In this document: piece after piece, positions 1 to 9,410 of the stretch
How positions within the stretch are numbered: the first letter of the stretch is position 1
How the letters are laid out: every line of letters begins with the position of its first letter
Assembly: GCA_963822145.1 (NCBI GenBank)
Contig: CAWGGG010000004.1
Span: forward strand, 1,736,001-1,800,000
Source: UBA5072 sp963822145
GTDB lineage: Bacteria; Bacteroidota; Bacteroidia; Bacteroidales; UBA10428
Direction: 5' to 3'
Length of the DNA stretch: 64,000 nt
Translations under genes and position numbers: made by a program
The notes under the pieces: model-generated
Database searches by the model: none
What the model was told of the DNA's origin: nothing
The model's input: only the letters and a program-made list of their open reading frames with translations

Positions 1-2113
1 CGGCATTGGGTACACTGGCAATGATATTTTTGGGCACGTCACCTTTTTTCCAGGTTGCAAGCTTGCTTTCCAGACTGGAAACCAGGTCAGTCATCTGGAT
101 ATCCCCAACAACCACCAGGGTGGCATTGTTGGGTTTGATCCAGGTATTGTAGAACTTACGGATGTCTTCGGGGGTTATCGACTGCACAGTGCCTTCATAG
201 CCGGATCCGTACATGGGATTGCCATAAGCATGTCCGGGACCATAAAGTACCTTGGGCATAACCCGCAGGGCCATTCCGTAAGGCTCAGATTTTTCACGCT
301 CTATGTTATTCAGATGATCTTTTTTCAACCGGTCGAATTCCTTTTGCGGGAACGCAGGATTCAACAGGATATCGGCAAAAAGATCGAGTGTCGGATCGAA
401 GGTTGGCAGCAGGGTGGTGAAATTCACATAGGAAGCATCCAGATCGGATCCTGCGTTGATGGAAGCACCCAGCAACTGCATTTTTTCACTGATCTGGAGG
501 GCATCCAGGGTGGCTGTACCCTCATCAAGCATGTCCATGGCGAGGCTGGCCAGACCCGGTTTAGCCAGTGCATCGGAAGCAAAGCCGGCATTCATGACCA
601 ATCGGCCCACTACAGTCGGTACGCCCTTACGCTGCGCCAGGATTACCTTCAGCCCGTTCTTTAGGGTTGCTTTCTGCAGATCGGGGAAAGAGGAAGGGAC
701 AGGTGTGCCGAGTTCAGGCATTTTGCTGCGGTCGATCCCGGTTCCTGTTGCCTGCAAGGTAGGAAATGGTTTGCAGACCAGAACATATTTTCCAGAGCCC
801 AGCCACTGCTGGCAAGCTTTCTGCATATCCTCAACCGTTGCCTCTGCAACATATTTGAGTGTTGTTTTATAAAAATCGGGGGATCCACCATATACCTGGT
901 TGGTTGCCAGAATATCGGATTTACCGCCAAATCCGCCTATGCGCTCGATGCCTTTCAGAAAATTGGAAAAATAGTTCGACCTTACGCGGTCCAGTTCTTC
1001 CTGGGTAGGACCTTTGTCCAGGAATTCCTGCAATACATCATTCATGGCTTTTTCCACCTCTTCAACAGTCTTTCCGGGCTTTACCAGAGCCTCCATATAA
1101 ATGTTTCCGGCAATCTCCATGGGATCGATATAAGCATAGGCACTGCTGGCAATCTGATCTTCATAAACCAGCTTTTTATAAAGCCGGGATGTTTTACCGG
1201 CAGACAACACATCAGTTGCCAGATCGAGCAGCGTTGCCTCCCTGGATCCCCACTGCGGTACATTCCATACCATGGTTATCTTAGCCTCCGGTACGATGTC
1301 CTCATAATAGCCCCGGGTATTCTCAAGTCTTTTTGCCACGTTGATTTCAGGTTTTATCAGCGATGGCCCGGGAGGAATATCACCAAAATACTTCTTCACT
1401 TTTTCCAGGATCTCCGCTGGCTTCACATCACCGGCAATACTTAAAACCGCATTGGATGGACCATAATAAGTTTTAAACCATTCCTTCACATCATCCAGGC
1501 TGGCAGCACTCAGATCTTCCATCGATCCGATTACGGTCCATGAGTAAGGATGCCCCTTGGGATAGGATGCCTGGGTGAGAATTTCCCATTCACGTCCATA
1601 GGGCTGGTTTTCTCCCTGCCGCTTTTCATTCTGAACCACACCGCGTTGTTCGTCGAGTTTGGCCTGATCGATGGCGCCAACCAGGTGGCCCATGCGGTCG
1701 CTTTCCAGGAACAGCACCTCGTCGAGGGCTGCGGTAGGAACATTCTGGAAGTAATTCGTACGGTCATTGTTGGTGGTGCCGTTCAGATCAGTAGCCCCGA
1801 TGCCTTCCAGCGCCTGGAAGTAATCTTTATTAAAGTTTTCACTGCCGTTGAACATCAGGTGTTCAAAAAGATGGGCAAAACCGGTACGACCGGGCTTTTC
1901 ATTCTTTGAACCCACATGATACCAGATATTCACCGCAACAATAGGTGCTTTATGATCTTCATGCACGATAAGCGTCAGACCGTTATCCAGCACATAGCGG
2001 GTATAGGGTATATCGATCTGCTCGGGATTGAAGTAGGACTTTTGCTGGCTGTAGCCTGGTGAGGCCAGTACCTGCAAAAGAAGTAAAACACTGACGATTT
2101 TGAAAGTTTTCAT
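1..2113 (-). CDS. M16 family zinc metalloprotease, exported (C-terminus off the left edge)
   Basis: About 704 residues are visible before the gene runs off the left edge without a stop. The product is an insulinase/pitrilysin-type peptidase. A signal peptide covers about residues 1-22. The inverted zinc motif HLFEH lies at residues 81-85, and E163 in QNEKRQ, 78 residues further on, is the expected third zinc ligand. A second M16 unit begins near residue 480 (NGLKVILAQRKG) and has no zinc motif, as is usual for the inactive half of two-domain members. Full-length relatives are often 900 residues or more, so a few hundred may be missing. The ATG chosen is the one that gives the signal peptide. 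The likely site of action is the periplasm, on peptides. The substrate is unknown. Confidence 0.9.
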   Translation of the reverse strand, partial: MKTFKIVSVLLLLQVLASPGYSQQKSYFNPEQIDIPYTRYVLDNGLTLIVHEDHKAPIVAVNIWYHVGSKNEKPGRTGFAHLFEHLMFNGSENFNKDYFQALEGIGATDLNGTTNNDRTNYFQNVPTAALDEVLFLESDRMGHLVGAIDQAKLDEQRGVVQNEKRQGENQPYGREWEILTQASYPKGHPYSWTVIGSMEDLSAASLDDVKEWFKTYYGPSNAVLSIAGDVKPAEILEKVKKYFGDIPPGPSLIKPEINVAKRLENTRGYYEDIVPEAKITMVWNVPQWGSREATLLDLATDVLSAGKTSRLYKKLVYEDQIASSAYAYIDPMEIAGNIYMEALVKPGKTVEEVEKAMNDVLQEFLDKGPTQEELDRVRSNYFSNFLKGIERIGGFGGKSDILATNQVYGGSPDFYKTTLKYVAEATVEDMQKACQQWLGSGKYVLVCKPFPTLQATGTGIDRSKMPELGTPVPSSFPDLQKATLKNGLKVILAQRKGVPTVVGRLVMNAGFASDALAKPGLASLAMDMLDEGTATLDALQISEKMQLLGASINAGSDLDASYVNFTTLLPTFDPTLDLFADILLNPAFPQKEFDRLKKDHLNNIEREKSEPYGMALRVMPKVLYGPGHAYGNPMYGSGYEGTVQSITPEDIRKFYNTWIKPNNATLVVVGDIQMTDLVSSLESKLATWKKGDVPKNIIASVPNA

Positions 2114-2213
2114 AATGAAGTTAATTGGTTTTAATTAGATCCGTAAAGGTCAGAAAAATTAAGGCAATCCCGGACAAAAAATTGTTATTAAATGTTAAAG
2201 ATCATAGCCACCC

Positions 2214-2248
2214 CCACCCCGTCGGGGTACCCCACCCCGACGGGGTGG
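2214..2248. repeat. Perfect 15-bp GC-rich inverted repeat
   Basis: Arms 2214-2228 and 2234-2248 are exact reverse complements separated by five bases. Each arm holds a CCCCGTCGGGG-like core. The element lies between two divergent genes, so it cannot terminate either of them. It may be a dispersed palindromic element or a cruciform-forming site. No second copy was seen in the window. Confidence 0.7.
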
Positions 2249-2300
2249 TTCACTGCATTGATTTTTAGAAAATTATCACAAAATATTTACTGAACGAAAC

Positions 2301-2330
2301 TTGGGTGTTAAGGAAAATTTCGTAAATTTA
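2301..2330 (+). promoter_or_regulatory. Candidate Bacteroidota-type promoter for dodecin
   Basis: TTG at 2301-2303 is followed after 19 bases by TAAATTTA at 2323-2330. This is one mismatch from the -33/-7 pattern TTTG-N19-TAnnTTTG used by the primary sigma factor of Bacteroidota. It would leave a leader of roughly 85 bases before the dodecin ATG. Support is by motif only. Confidence 0.45.
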
Positions 2331-2420
2331 ATAGACGGTTCTCATCATTGAAAGCTGATTGAATGAAGAATTGCTTACCAAGATATTGCTTTAATCTTAA
2401 TAAAAACGGAGGAACTTGCC

Positions 2421-2627
2421 ATGAGCGTGTACAAAGTTATTGAGTTGATCGGTACCAGTGAGGTGTCCTGGGAAGATGCCGCCAAGGTTGCCATTGATCA
2501 GGCCACCAAAACACTGAAGGATTTGAGAGTGGCTGAGGTAGTTTCACAAGACCTGAAGATCGAGGACAATAACGTAGTGGCCTATCGCACCAAAGTCAGG
2601 CTTTCCTTCCGTTTTCACGGAAGCTAG
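2421..2627 (+). CDS. Dodecin, flavin-binding storage protein
   Basis: The 68-residue product has the family's usual length and hallmark text: it opens MSVYKVIELIGTS, continues with SWEDAA, and contains TLKDLRVAEV and VVAYRTKVRLSF. Dodecins form hollow dodecamers that bind flavins in pairs in the cytoplasm and are thought to buffer free FMN or riboflavin. W18 in SWEDAA is where the family's flavin-stacking tryptophan is expected. A purine-rich GGAGG at 2408-2412 sits 8 bases before the ATG, a stronger ribosome site than most genes here have. The gene is monocistronic: the M16 gene diverges from it and the cytochrome starts 346 bases later. Confidence 0.93.
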   Translation: MSVYKVIELIGTSEVSWEDAAKVAIDQATKTLKDLRVAEVVSQDLKIEDNNVVAYRTKVRLSFRFHGS

Positions 2628-2973
2628 GCTTTGGCAACCGTTTAGTGCAGGGCATCGATACAGCGGTCAGTACTGCTGAAATACACCACGCCTTTGGATA
2701 CAGCAGGCGATGAAGGGTGTATGCCTATTGATCAGGAAAGCACGATTATTATAATTAAAACTGCTATGCAGGAAAATTTCTTCCTGATATAGATATAATG
2801 GGTTGATTGTAATTACCGTCAGGGTATGGATTTATCCTAAAAGGGTTACAGTTCTCTGGCTAATCAATTTTCAATTGAGTAAATTTAATGTTATCTGTTT
2901 CTTATCTGAATTTCTGCAATAGATCGTGGAATTAACCGTTCTTGATTAGAACCTCCTTCAGATACCTGAAATT
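2628..2973. other. Intergenic stretch without a recognised gene
   Basis: These 346 A+T-rich bases between dodecin and the cytochrome hold no convincing coding frame or RNA gene. A weak 6-bp hairpin (CAGGAA...TTCCTG, 2768-2785) is the only structure noted. It has no T-run and may be chance. Confidence 0.5.
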
Positions 2974-4266
2974 ATGAAAGCGAATAACTTGTTTATAATG
3001 ATTCTGGCAGGAATGATGTTATTTACAGCCTGTCAGAAGGATGATGGAACAACAGTTCCCATTACCAACAGTGATTATGTTGTATTTGCCTGGAATGACC
3101 TGGGAATGCACTGCCTGAACCCGACCTATGATGAACTGGTGATACTTCCTCCTTATAATACAGTCAATGCCCAGGTTGTAAAGCGCGGAAATCCGCCTCA
3201 GATAGTGACTACAGGAATAACTCTTGAATACAGCCTGGTGAATAACTCATACTCCTTTGGGAAAAGACAGTATGGCGGATTCTGGACCTATTTTACCGAT
3301 CTGTTTGGAGGCACTGCCCCGGCTGAAGATATCGGACTTACCGGTACAGCGCTCTCAGGAAACATGACACTGAAAACCGATCATTTTACGGCTGAAGGAA
3401 TGCCGGTAGTGCCGGTAAATGACGCTGGAACCTGGGATCCTTACCAGGTTATTGATATCCAGGTGAAGGACGGATCGGGGAATCTGCTGGCCACCACCCA
3501 GGCCACAGTGCCTACTTCCGACGAGATCAACTGCGCTAAATGTCATTCCGGAGGTGCTTCCAGTGTTTTTACCAATATACTCCAGGCACATGATGATAAG
3601 GAAGGCACCTCGCTCGTTTCGCAGAAGCCGGTTTTATGCGCCGATTGTCATGGAAGCCCTGCCCTGGGAACATCTGGTCCCGGGACCTCGGGCAAGTACC
3701 TGTCTCAGGCACTCCATGGATCTCACGCATCAAGGAGTGCCGCATGCTATGACTGCCATCCGGGCTCTACGACCAAATGCAGCAGGAGCCTTGCCCATAT
3801 GGGCACTGCCGGCGACGGGAATTGCACAACCTGCCACGGCGATATGGCCCAGGTGGCCTCCAGCATCAGCAGCGGCAGAGTCCCCTGGCAAACTGAGCCC
3901 AAATGCGCAACCTGTCACGACGCTACCAATGGCGTAGATACCCAGACGGCACTCTACCGGAATTCCTCCGGGCATGGAAATCTGTATTGTTCAGCCTGTC
4001 ATGGAAGCCCGCACGCCATGTACCCCTCCCGTGAAGCAAAGGATAATTATCAGCCTAACCAGTATATGGGAAGCACCATAAAGACCATTGGGAGTTGCGG
4101 AGTGTGTCATGACGATTCCAGGGGTGAAGGTGTGGGAGGTGAATTTGCTGAAGTCCATGGGGGTACTAACCCTGAGGCACAAAACGCCTGCCATGTATGC
4201 CATACTGCCATATCTACCAATACAGCAGCCTGGCCGCATAGCTACACCTGGCACAATACCAATTAA
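2974..4266 (+). CDS. Octaheme c-type cytochrome lipoprotein
   Basis: The 430-residue product opens with a lipoprotein signal peptide whose lipobox LFTAC puts the lipidated cysteine at residue 20. Eight CXXCH haem-attachment motifs start at residues 187, 222, 258, 284, 311, 339, 375 and 406. An N-terminal domain of about 150 residues without haem motifs (YVVFAWNDLGMHC, residues 35-47) precedes them. The protein is therefore an exported, membrane-anchored multihaem electron carrier or reductase. Spare histidines such as LHGSH (247-251) could be distal ligands. No quinol oxidase, partner porin or cytochrome-maturation gene is adjacent, so the electron partners cannot be read from context. The family identity is unresolved; the haem count is read directly from the sequence. 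Confidence 0.88.
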   Translation: MKANNLFIMILAGMMLFTACQKDDGTTVPITNSDYVVFAWNDLGMHCLNPTYDELVILPPYNTVNAQVVKRGNPPQIVTTGITLEYSLVNNSYSFGKRQYGGFWTYFTDLFGGTAPAEDIGLTGTALSGNMTLKTDHFTAEGMPVVPVNDAGTWDPYQVIDIQVKDGSGNLLATTQATVPTSDEINCAKCHSGGASSVFTNILQAHDDKEGTSLVSQKPVLCADCHGSPALGTSGPGTSGKYLSQALHGSHASRSAACYDCHPGSTTKCSRSLAHMGTAGDGNCTTCHGDMAQVASSISSGRVPWQTEPKCATCHDATNGVDTQTALYRNSSGHGNLYCSACHGSPHAMYPSREAKDNYQPNQYMGSTIKTIGSCGVCHDDSRGEGVGGEFAEVHGGTNPEAQNACHVCHTAISTNTAAWPHSYTWHNTN

Positions 4267-4316
4267 AACCGCGACTCTCCTGCTCTTCTGAAAAATAGCC
4301 CCTCAAAAGGCAAAGA

Positions 4317-4475
4317 TCATTTAACCCTGCTGATGGTTCTTTCATCGGGACCAACGCGTACTTTCATGTTGAATGAGCCGGCATCATCAGGAATAAAGGT
4401 CACAACCGCATCCAATTCCCTGGCTGCAAATTCAGTTTCCGATGCCGGGAACAGTTCAACCTTGTTTAATCCTTC
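4317..4475 (-). pseudogene. Out-of-frame C-terminal remnant of the upstream serine hydrolase
   Basis: The frame one base away from the hydrolase carries 52 further codons that read as a natural continuation (EGLNKVELFPASETEF ... RVGPDERTISRVK, then TGA). Removing a single base in the GG run near 4475-4479 would join both parts into a protein of about 811 residues. The segment is either a real frameshift or a base-calling error. Confidence 0.75.
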
Positions 4476-6753
4476 CGGGTTGTGCAAACAGCCTGCCATC
4501 AGCTGCTGTAATGGTCAGGATAATATTTGGTTCATACTGGTATTTGCCTGTATATTTTTCGAGAATGGTTTGATCAACTTTAATGGTTTTAATTTCTGGC
4601 AATTTTGTTACATTCAATTGTTGACCTCCCTGATAATGTATGGCGCCAGTGATCATGCCTGACTCATTTTCCAGGAATTTGATCCGGGCTTCCACTACTT
4701 TCCAGTAAAATTCATTGTTCCCGCTGGGGAAAATCTGGAACCTGGCCTGTCCAGTCATTTGAGCGAAAAGTTTATCTCCTTCAACGGTTACAGCAAGTAC
4801 CATAGCATTGCCATAGTCGTACCTCCCCTCATACTTTTTCAGATCAGCAGCAGAAAGAGAGGTATCCGTGCGGTAACTTTGCTGTTTGCCCATTTTTTGC
4901 CAAAGCAGGTATTCAGCTATGGAATAAGCTGCCTGGTCCGGACTTAGATTATCCTGGGCCGGGGTGCAATTGGTGAGTATGCTTACCGTCACCTTCTCTT
5001 CAGGTTGACGCGTGAGATGACTCAGGAAACCGTGTAAACCGCCACCATGATTGATGAAAGTCAGGTTTCTCAAATCCATAATGAACCAGCCATAACCATA
5101 AATCATCTCTGCAGGTTTTTTGCCGTTATTAAGGACAACCGGGGTAAAGGCTGCATTCAGACTCGTTTCCTTCAGCACTTTGCCGTTAAACAATGCTTCA
5201 TTCCATAGATAAAGGTCTTCCACCGTAGAATAGAGAGAACCGGCACCGCCGGCCCTTGACATATCCCAGTTCAGCGCTTTTTCAAACACACCGTTATTAA
5301 TGGCATATCCGGTGGCCTCGTTTTCAAGGATGAGCTGTGAAGCATGCACACCGGTGTTCTTCATCCCTAACGGGCCAAAAAAAGTCTCTTTCAGATAATC
5401 ACCATAAGGCTTGCCTGTAATTTTTTCAATAATGGCACCCAGGATAAAATAGCCGGAATTGTTATACCTGATCTGATCACCGGGATTAAAATCAAATTTC
5501 CAGGTTTTAATACTGTCCAGCATTTCAGTCGTGGTAGTCATTACAGTAGCTGTTTTCAGGAAATCAGGACGGTTGGTGAAACTGGCGATGCCCGACGTAT
5601 GCGTAAGCAAATGATGGATCATGACTTCATCACCCCTTGGAAAATCAGGAATGAATTTGGACAGCTTATCCTGAACGCTTATCTTTCCTTCTTCCTGCAA
5701 TTTCAGGATGGCTGCAGCAATAAACTGTTTGGTTATGGAACCAATCCTGAACTTGGTGACGGTACTCACCGGAATACCATATCCGATATCGGCCATGCCG
5801 TAACCCTTGCTGTACAATATCTCTCCATTTTTGGAAACCAGCACTGCCGCACCGGGAGCTTTCTTTCCTGACATGCCGGCAAACAAGTTATCGATATAAT
5901 TGCCCAGGGGAGGAAAATCCAGGGAGGTTGCTGCCCCTTTCTCCTTCAAATAATCTGCAATTTCGGTACGGCCCTTATAAGTTGCCTGCTGCCAGGCAGT
6001 AAGCCCTACTTTATCCTGGCTGTTGATGTCGGGCACATACTTCACCAGCGTTTTAACATTGTCAAAATCACCATGGGCAGCCGCTTTGTGCAATAAATCA
6101 GTAACAGCCGGTCCCGCTATGGGTCGTATGATGAAACCATAATCCATCCTGGAATTCAGGACCTTGATGAGCAACTGGTTGCTGCCTTTGTTCAGCGCAA
6201 TCTCGAAAACATCATCATCAACGGACAAGCTTCTGTCGATATAATTACTGTGTACCTCCTTTCCGTTGATCCACATTTTTACGCCGTCGTCGCTGCCCAG
6301 TCCTATCAGAACAGTTCTGGGTTCTGAAAGAATAACTTCTGAAAGGGCATAACAAAATACGAAATTGGTATCGCCCAGTATTTTATTGAGTTGAATGGTA
6401 TCACCCTTCGATTCGACATACTGCCAGGCATATTTTTTACCAGAATAGTCCACCGGCGGGATGCTTTTCTTCTTATCAACCGGCCCGGGGGTAAAAGGAT
6501 CTTGATCAAAGGCACTTTTCAGGACGTCACTGCCAGGCTCGCCCGGTTTGTCGGAAACCGGAAGCGGACCCAGGATCAGCCATTTCCTTAAGAATACACC
6601 ATCCGGCAAGCCCTGATATACGGCATTGCCATATCCTTTTGCAACAGGAACGGTCTGTGCCTGAATAAAAGGAGGGCAAAACATAATGAAAGCTATGACC
6701 AGGGAGCAGATAAAATGCACACCTGGGAACAGAAGGTGGTTTTTAGATTTCAT
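4456..6753 (-). CDS. Ankyrin / beta-lactamase-family serine hydrolase fusion, frameshifted near its end
   Basis: The frame encodes 765 residues. A signal peptide (about 1-33) is followed by a beta-sandwich-like region (about 40-215, with DDGVKMWINGKEV resembling PA14-like binding folds), about two ankyrin repeats (about 218-275), and a class C beta-lactamase/DD-peptidase-like hydrolase. The active-site motif is SITK (S339, K342), with YNN at 430-432 and HGG at 569-571. Such proteins hydrolyse ester or peptide bonds in the envelope; most are not true beta-lactamases. The stop at 4456 cuts the C-terminal beta-domain short. The next 52 codons continue in another frame (see 4317-4475), and the catalytic residues are unaffected. 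The gene stands alone, convergent with the cytochrome gene. Confidence 0.85.
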   Translation of the reverse strand: MKSKNHLLFPGVHFICSLVIAFIMFCPPFIQAQTVPVAKGYGNAVYQGLPDGVFLRKWLILGPLPVSDKPGEPGSDVLKSAFDQDPFTPGPVDKKKSIPPVDYSGKKYAWQYVESKGDTIQLNKILGDTNFVFCYALSEVILSEPRTVLIGLGSDDGVKMWINGKEVHSNYIDRSLSVDDDVFEIALNKGSNQLLIKVLNSRMDYGFIIRPIAGPAVTDLLHKAAAHGDFDNVKTLVKYVPDINSQDKVGLTAWQQATYKGRTEIADYLKEKGAATSLDFPPLGNYIDNLFAGMSGKKAPGAAVLVSKNGEILYSKGYGMADIGYGIPVSTVTKFRIGSITKQFIAAAILKLQEEGKISVQDKLSKFIPDFPRGDEVMIHHLLTHTSGIASFTNRPDFLKTATVMTTTTEMLDSIKTWKFDFNPGDQIRYNNSGYFILGAIIEKITGKPYGDYLKETFFGPLGMKNTGVHASQLILENEATGYAINNGVFEKALNWDMSRAGGAGSLYSTVEDLYLWNEALFNGKVLKETSLNAAFTPVVLNNGKKPAEMIYGYGWFIMDLRNLTFINHGGGLHGFLSHLTRQPEEKVTVSILTNCTPAQDNLSPDQAAYSIAEYLLWQKMGKQQSYRTDTSLSAADLKKYEGRYDYGNAMVLAVTVEGDKLFAQMTGQARFQIFPSGNNEFYWKVVEARIKFLENESGMITGAIHYQGGQQLNVTKLPEIKTIKVDQTILEKYTGKYQYEPNIILTITAADGRLFAQPGRIKQG

Positions 6754-6938
6754 GGATACTTATGTTTAGGTAATAGAGTACTTTAAAAGTACCTTATTTT
6801 CATCTACTTCCCATGAATCAAACCTTTTTTCTTATTTATTTTATCAACAAGCCGTAGTGGTTTTAAATGTTTTCGTTTATATCTTATTTTTTATGGTCTC
6901 CATTTAGTCGCATAGGTATCATAGATCACAGTTTAGGA

Positions 6939-9368
6939 CTATTCATACCGAAGCGCCTCCACGGGATTCCTTGTTGCAACCCTAAAAGACTGTACGCTCA
7001 CCGTTAGCACCGACACCGCCACTGCCACTGCACCTGCCGCTGCAAATACCCACCAGCTCAATTCCGTTTTGTAGGCAAAGTTCGCAAGCCATTTTTGCAT
7101 GAAGTACCAGGCAAAGGGACAGGCAAGGATAAAGGCAAGAAGTACCCATTTAATAAAACTTGTGTTAAGCATGGCAAGTATTATTGGTACAGATGCTCCG
7201 TTTACCCTGCGAATGCCAATCTCTTTGGTGCGTTGTTCACATTCGAGTGCACTTAACGCCAGCATACCAAGTAATGACAACAACATGGCCAGTAAAGAAA
7301 AAATACCGATGATCCGGACCAGCTTTGCCTCTTCTCCATATGCGGCTTTATATTTCTCCTCAATATCCTCAAAGGTAAAAGGTATATCAGGGAAAAGCTT
7401 CATCCATTGAGCCTTCATAAATTCAACGGAGGCTGTTACTTTATCAGGATGAAGCCGGATTGTCAGAAAACCGGGATAATTGTGGTGGCGGCCAAATTGA
7501 TAGATCATGGGTCCGATGGGATTTTGTAATGAAGTGACATTGATATCGTTAATTACACCAATAACTTCTTTTCTGTTTTCCTTTGAAAACAGTCCGATCC
7601 ATTTTCCGTCAACAGATTTCCAGCCAAGGCTTTTAAAGGCCGATTCGTTCATAATGATAGCATCGTAATCGGTCGCGTGATTTGCTGAAAAAAACCTCCC
7701 CTCAACCATATGCAGACCGAATACATCTAAAAAATTCTCATCAACATCGCACGACAGCAGCTCCAAACCATCGGGGTATGCGTCTTCACCGGGATAGATC
7801 TTAAACAGGTTCTTGAAACCAAATCCCGGAACAAATTCCGTTACGGAAGATTTCCCATAACCGAATTGTGCCTGGTATTTTTCCAATGCCTGTGAAAAAA
7901 GGGCTGTATTCTTCAGTTGTTCTTCCGCATCATTTCCAAGCGATCTTACGGGCATGGTAATCAGATTCTTTTTGTTGAATCCTGTTTCATGATGTTGAAG
8001 GAAAGCAATTTGTTTAAAAAGGAATAGCAGCGAAATCCCTAAAATAATAGCGATGCTGAACTGAAGTACAACAAAGCTCTTTTGAAAGGTCATTTTGTTT
8101 TTAACCGTACCCCTTCGTTGCAGCAATACCTTTACCGGTGAAGGCCTTGAAAAGACAATGGCGGGATATAAACCCGAAATTAATATGGTTACAATGCCAA
8201 AACCAGCAATCCCGACCCAAAATACCGGGTCGTAAAAGTTAACTACTATATGCTTCTCAATCAAACCATTGAACCAGGGTAATAACAAATGCATTCCGAA
8301 AAACGAGATCACAAGGCTGATCAATACCACAATGGAGATCTCCGCAAAAACCTCACTGATTACGGCACTGGCTGTCGCTCCATGTACCTTTTTTATTCCG
8401 GTATCGACATTCCTTTTTACAGCATGGGCAATGGAGATGTTCATAAAATTAAGGCAGGCGATGATTAAAATTCCAACCGCTATGGCAGATAGTATCCATA
8501 AGTACGACGGGGCAACTGCCGGTTTTAAATCGTTTTCAAGTGCGGGATTCAGATGACTCCCCCTGAAAGGTGTTACAAGATAATGATGCCTGTTTTTCAT
8601 GAAATCAGGATAATAATGCTTTTCTATATTCGAAAGCTTTTGTTCAAACCCTTCGGGGATTGTTCCTTTAAAAGTTATAAAAGTATAAAGTCCAAAATGG
8701 TACCACCGTTCGCTTAAATCAGGAAATGTCTTATACCTGTAACCATCTGACAAAAAGAAATCAATATTAAAAAGTGAATTGGAGGGGAGCGGTTCAACCA
8801 AACCCGTAACCGTAAAGGTCTGATTTTCATATTCAAATGTTTTGCCTATCGGATCAACACTGCCATAGAGTTTATTGGCCAGCTTGCCCGTGATTACCGC
8901 TTCAAACGGATCCTGAAAAATTGTACCCTGATTCCCTGAGATTAAAGGAAAATGAAATAGTTCAAAGAAGTCCTTTTCAACGATGGCCCCTTTCAGGTCC
9001 TTGAACCTTTCTTTTTTTACCATGATTTCATCCCAGGTAGTCATTAATCCAACCACCTTGTCAATCTCGGGATAATCCTTTTTCAGCACATCGGATAAGG
9101 CAAGTGGTGTGGAAGCCCTCACTGAAGCGTCCTGGTTGTTTTTTGCAACAACACGATAAATCTGTTGCGCATTTGGATTAAAACTGTCAAATGAGGTTTC
9201 ATATCGGACATAGAGAAGGATGAGCAAACTCACGGTAAGGCCAACCGATAAGCCAATAATGTTTATGAACGCAAACTTTTTGTAGATAAACAAGTTACGT
9301 AGATAAATCCTTAAAAAATAGGTCAAGCTTGTCATACGATTTAGTGTTAAGCTGATTCCTTTTGCCAT
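6939..9368 (-). CDS. MacB/FtsX-type ABC transporter permease (1 of 3)
   Basis: The 809-residue product has a membrane segment near residues 36-55 (INIIGLSVGLTVSLLILLYV), a periplasmic core domain, a central group of three membrane helices, a second periplasmic part and three C-terminal helices. This is the doubled FtsX layout common in Bacteroidota. It ends in the family signature RNPVEALRYE. It would couple ATP hydrolysis by the LolD-like ATPase at 14283-14996 to mechanical transfer or export of a lipid, peptide or lipoprotein. It is the last gene of the minus-strand run, 42 bases after the second permease. Its C-terminus is related to those of its two sisters but has diverged at DNA level, unlike the near-identical pair. 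ATG at 9368 was used; M12 is a possible later start. Confidence 0.88.
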   Translation of the reverse strand: MAKGISLTLNRMTSLTYFLRIYLRNLFIYKKFAFINIIGLSVGLTVSLLILLYVRYETSFDSFNPNAQQIYRVVAKNNQDASVRASTPLALSDVLKKDYPEIDKVVGLMTTWDEIMVKKERFKDLKGAIVEKDFFELFHFPLISGNQGTIFQDPFEAVITGKLANKLYGSVDPIGKTFEYENQTFTVTGLVEPLPSNSLFNIDFFLSDGYRYKTFPDLSERWYHFGLYTFITFKGTIPEGFEQKLSNIEKHYYPDFMKNRHHYLVTPFRGSHLNPALENDLKPAVAPSYLWILSAIAVGILIIACLNFMNISIAHAVKRNVDTGIKKVHGATASAVISEVFAEISIVVLISLVISFFGMHLLLPWFNGLIEKHIVVNFYDPVFWVGIAGFGIVTILISGLYPAIVFSRPSPVKVLLQRRGTVKNKMTFQKSFVVLQFSIAIILGISLLFLFKQIAFLQHHETGFNKKNLITMPVRSLGNDAEEQLKNTALFSQALEKYQAQFGYGKSSVTEFVPGFGFKNLFKIYPGEDAYPDGLELLSCDVDENFLDVFGLHMVEGRFFSANHATDYDAIIMNESAFKSLGWKSVDGKWIGLFSKENRKEVIGVINDINVTSLQNPIGPMIYQFGRHHNYPGFLTIRLHPDKVTASVEFMKAQWMKLFPDIPFTFEDIEEKYKAAYGEEAKLVRIIGIFSLLAMLLSLLGMLALSALECEQRTKEIGIRRVNGASVPIILAMLNTSFIKWVLLAFILACPFAWYFMQKWLANFAYKTELSWWVFAAAGAVAVAVSVLTVSVQSFRVATRNPVEALRYE

Positions 9369-9410
9369 AATCTTTGACCTGAAACCACAAATTTCAACGT
9401 GAATTCAGGA

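Noticed and set aside
230..872. Plus-strand open frames opposite the M16 protease.
   Set aside because: They are shadows of the protease gene; the minus-strand frame is open through the whole region with zinc-binding motifs in place.
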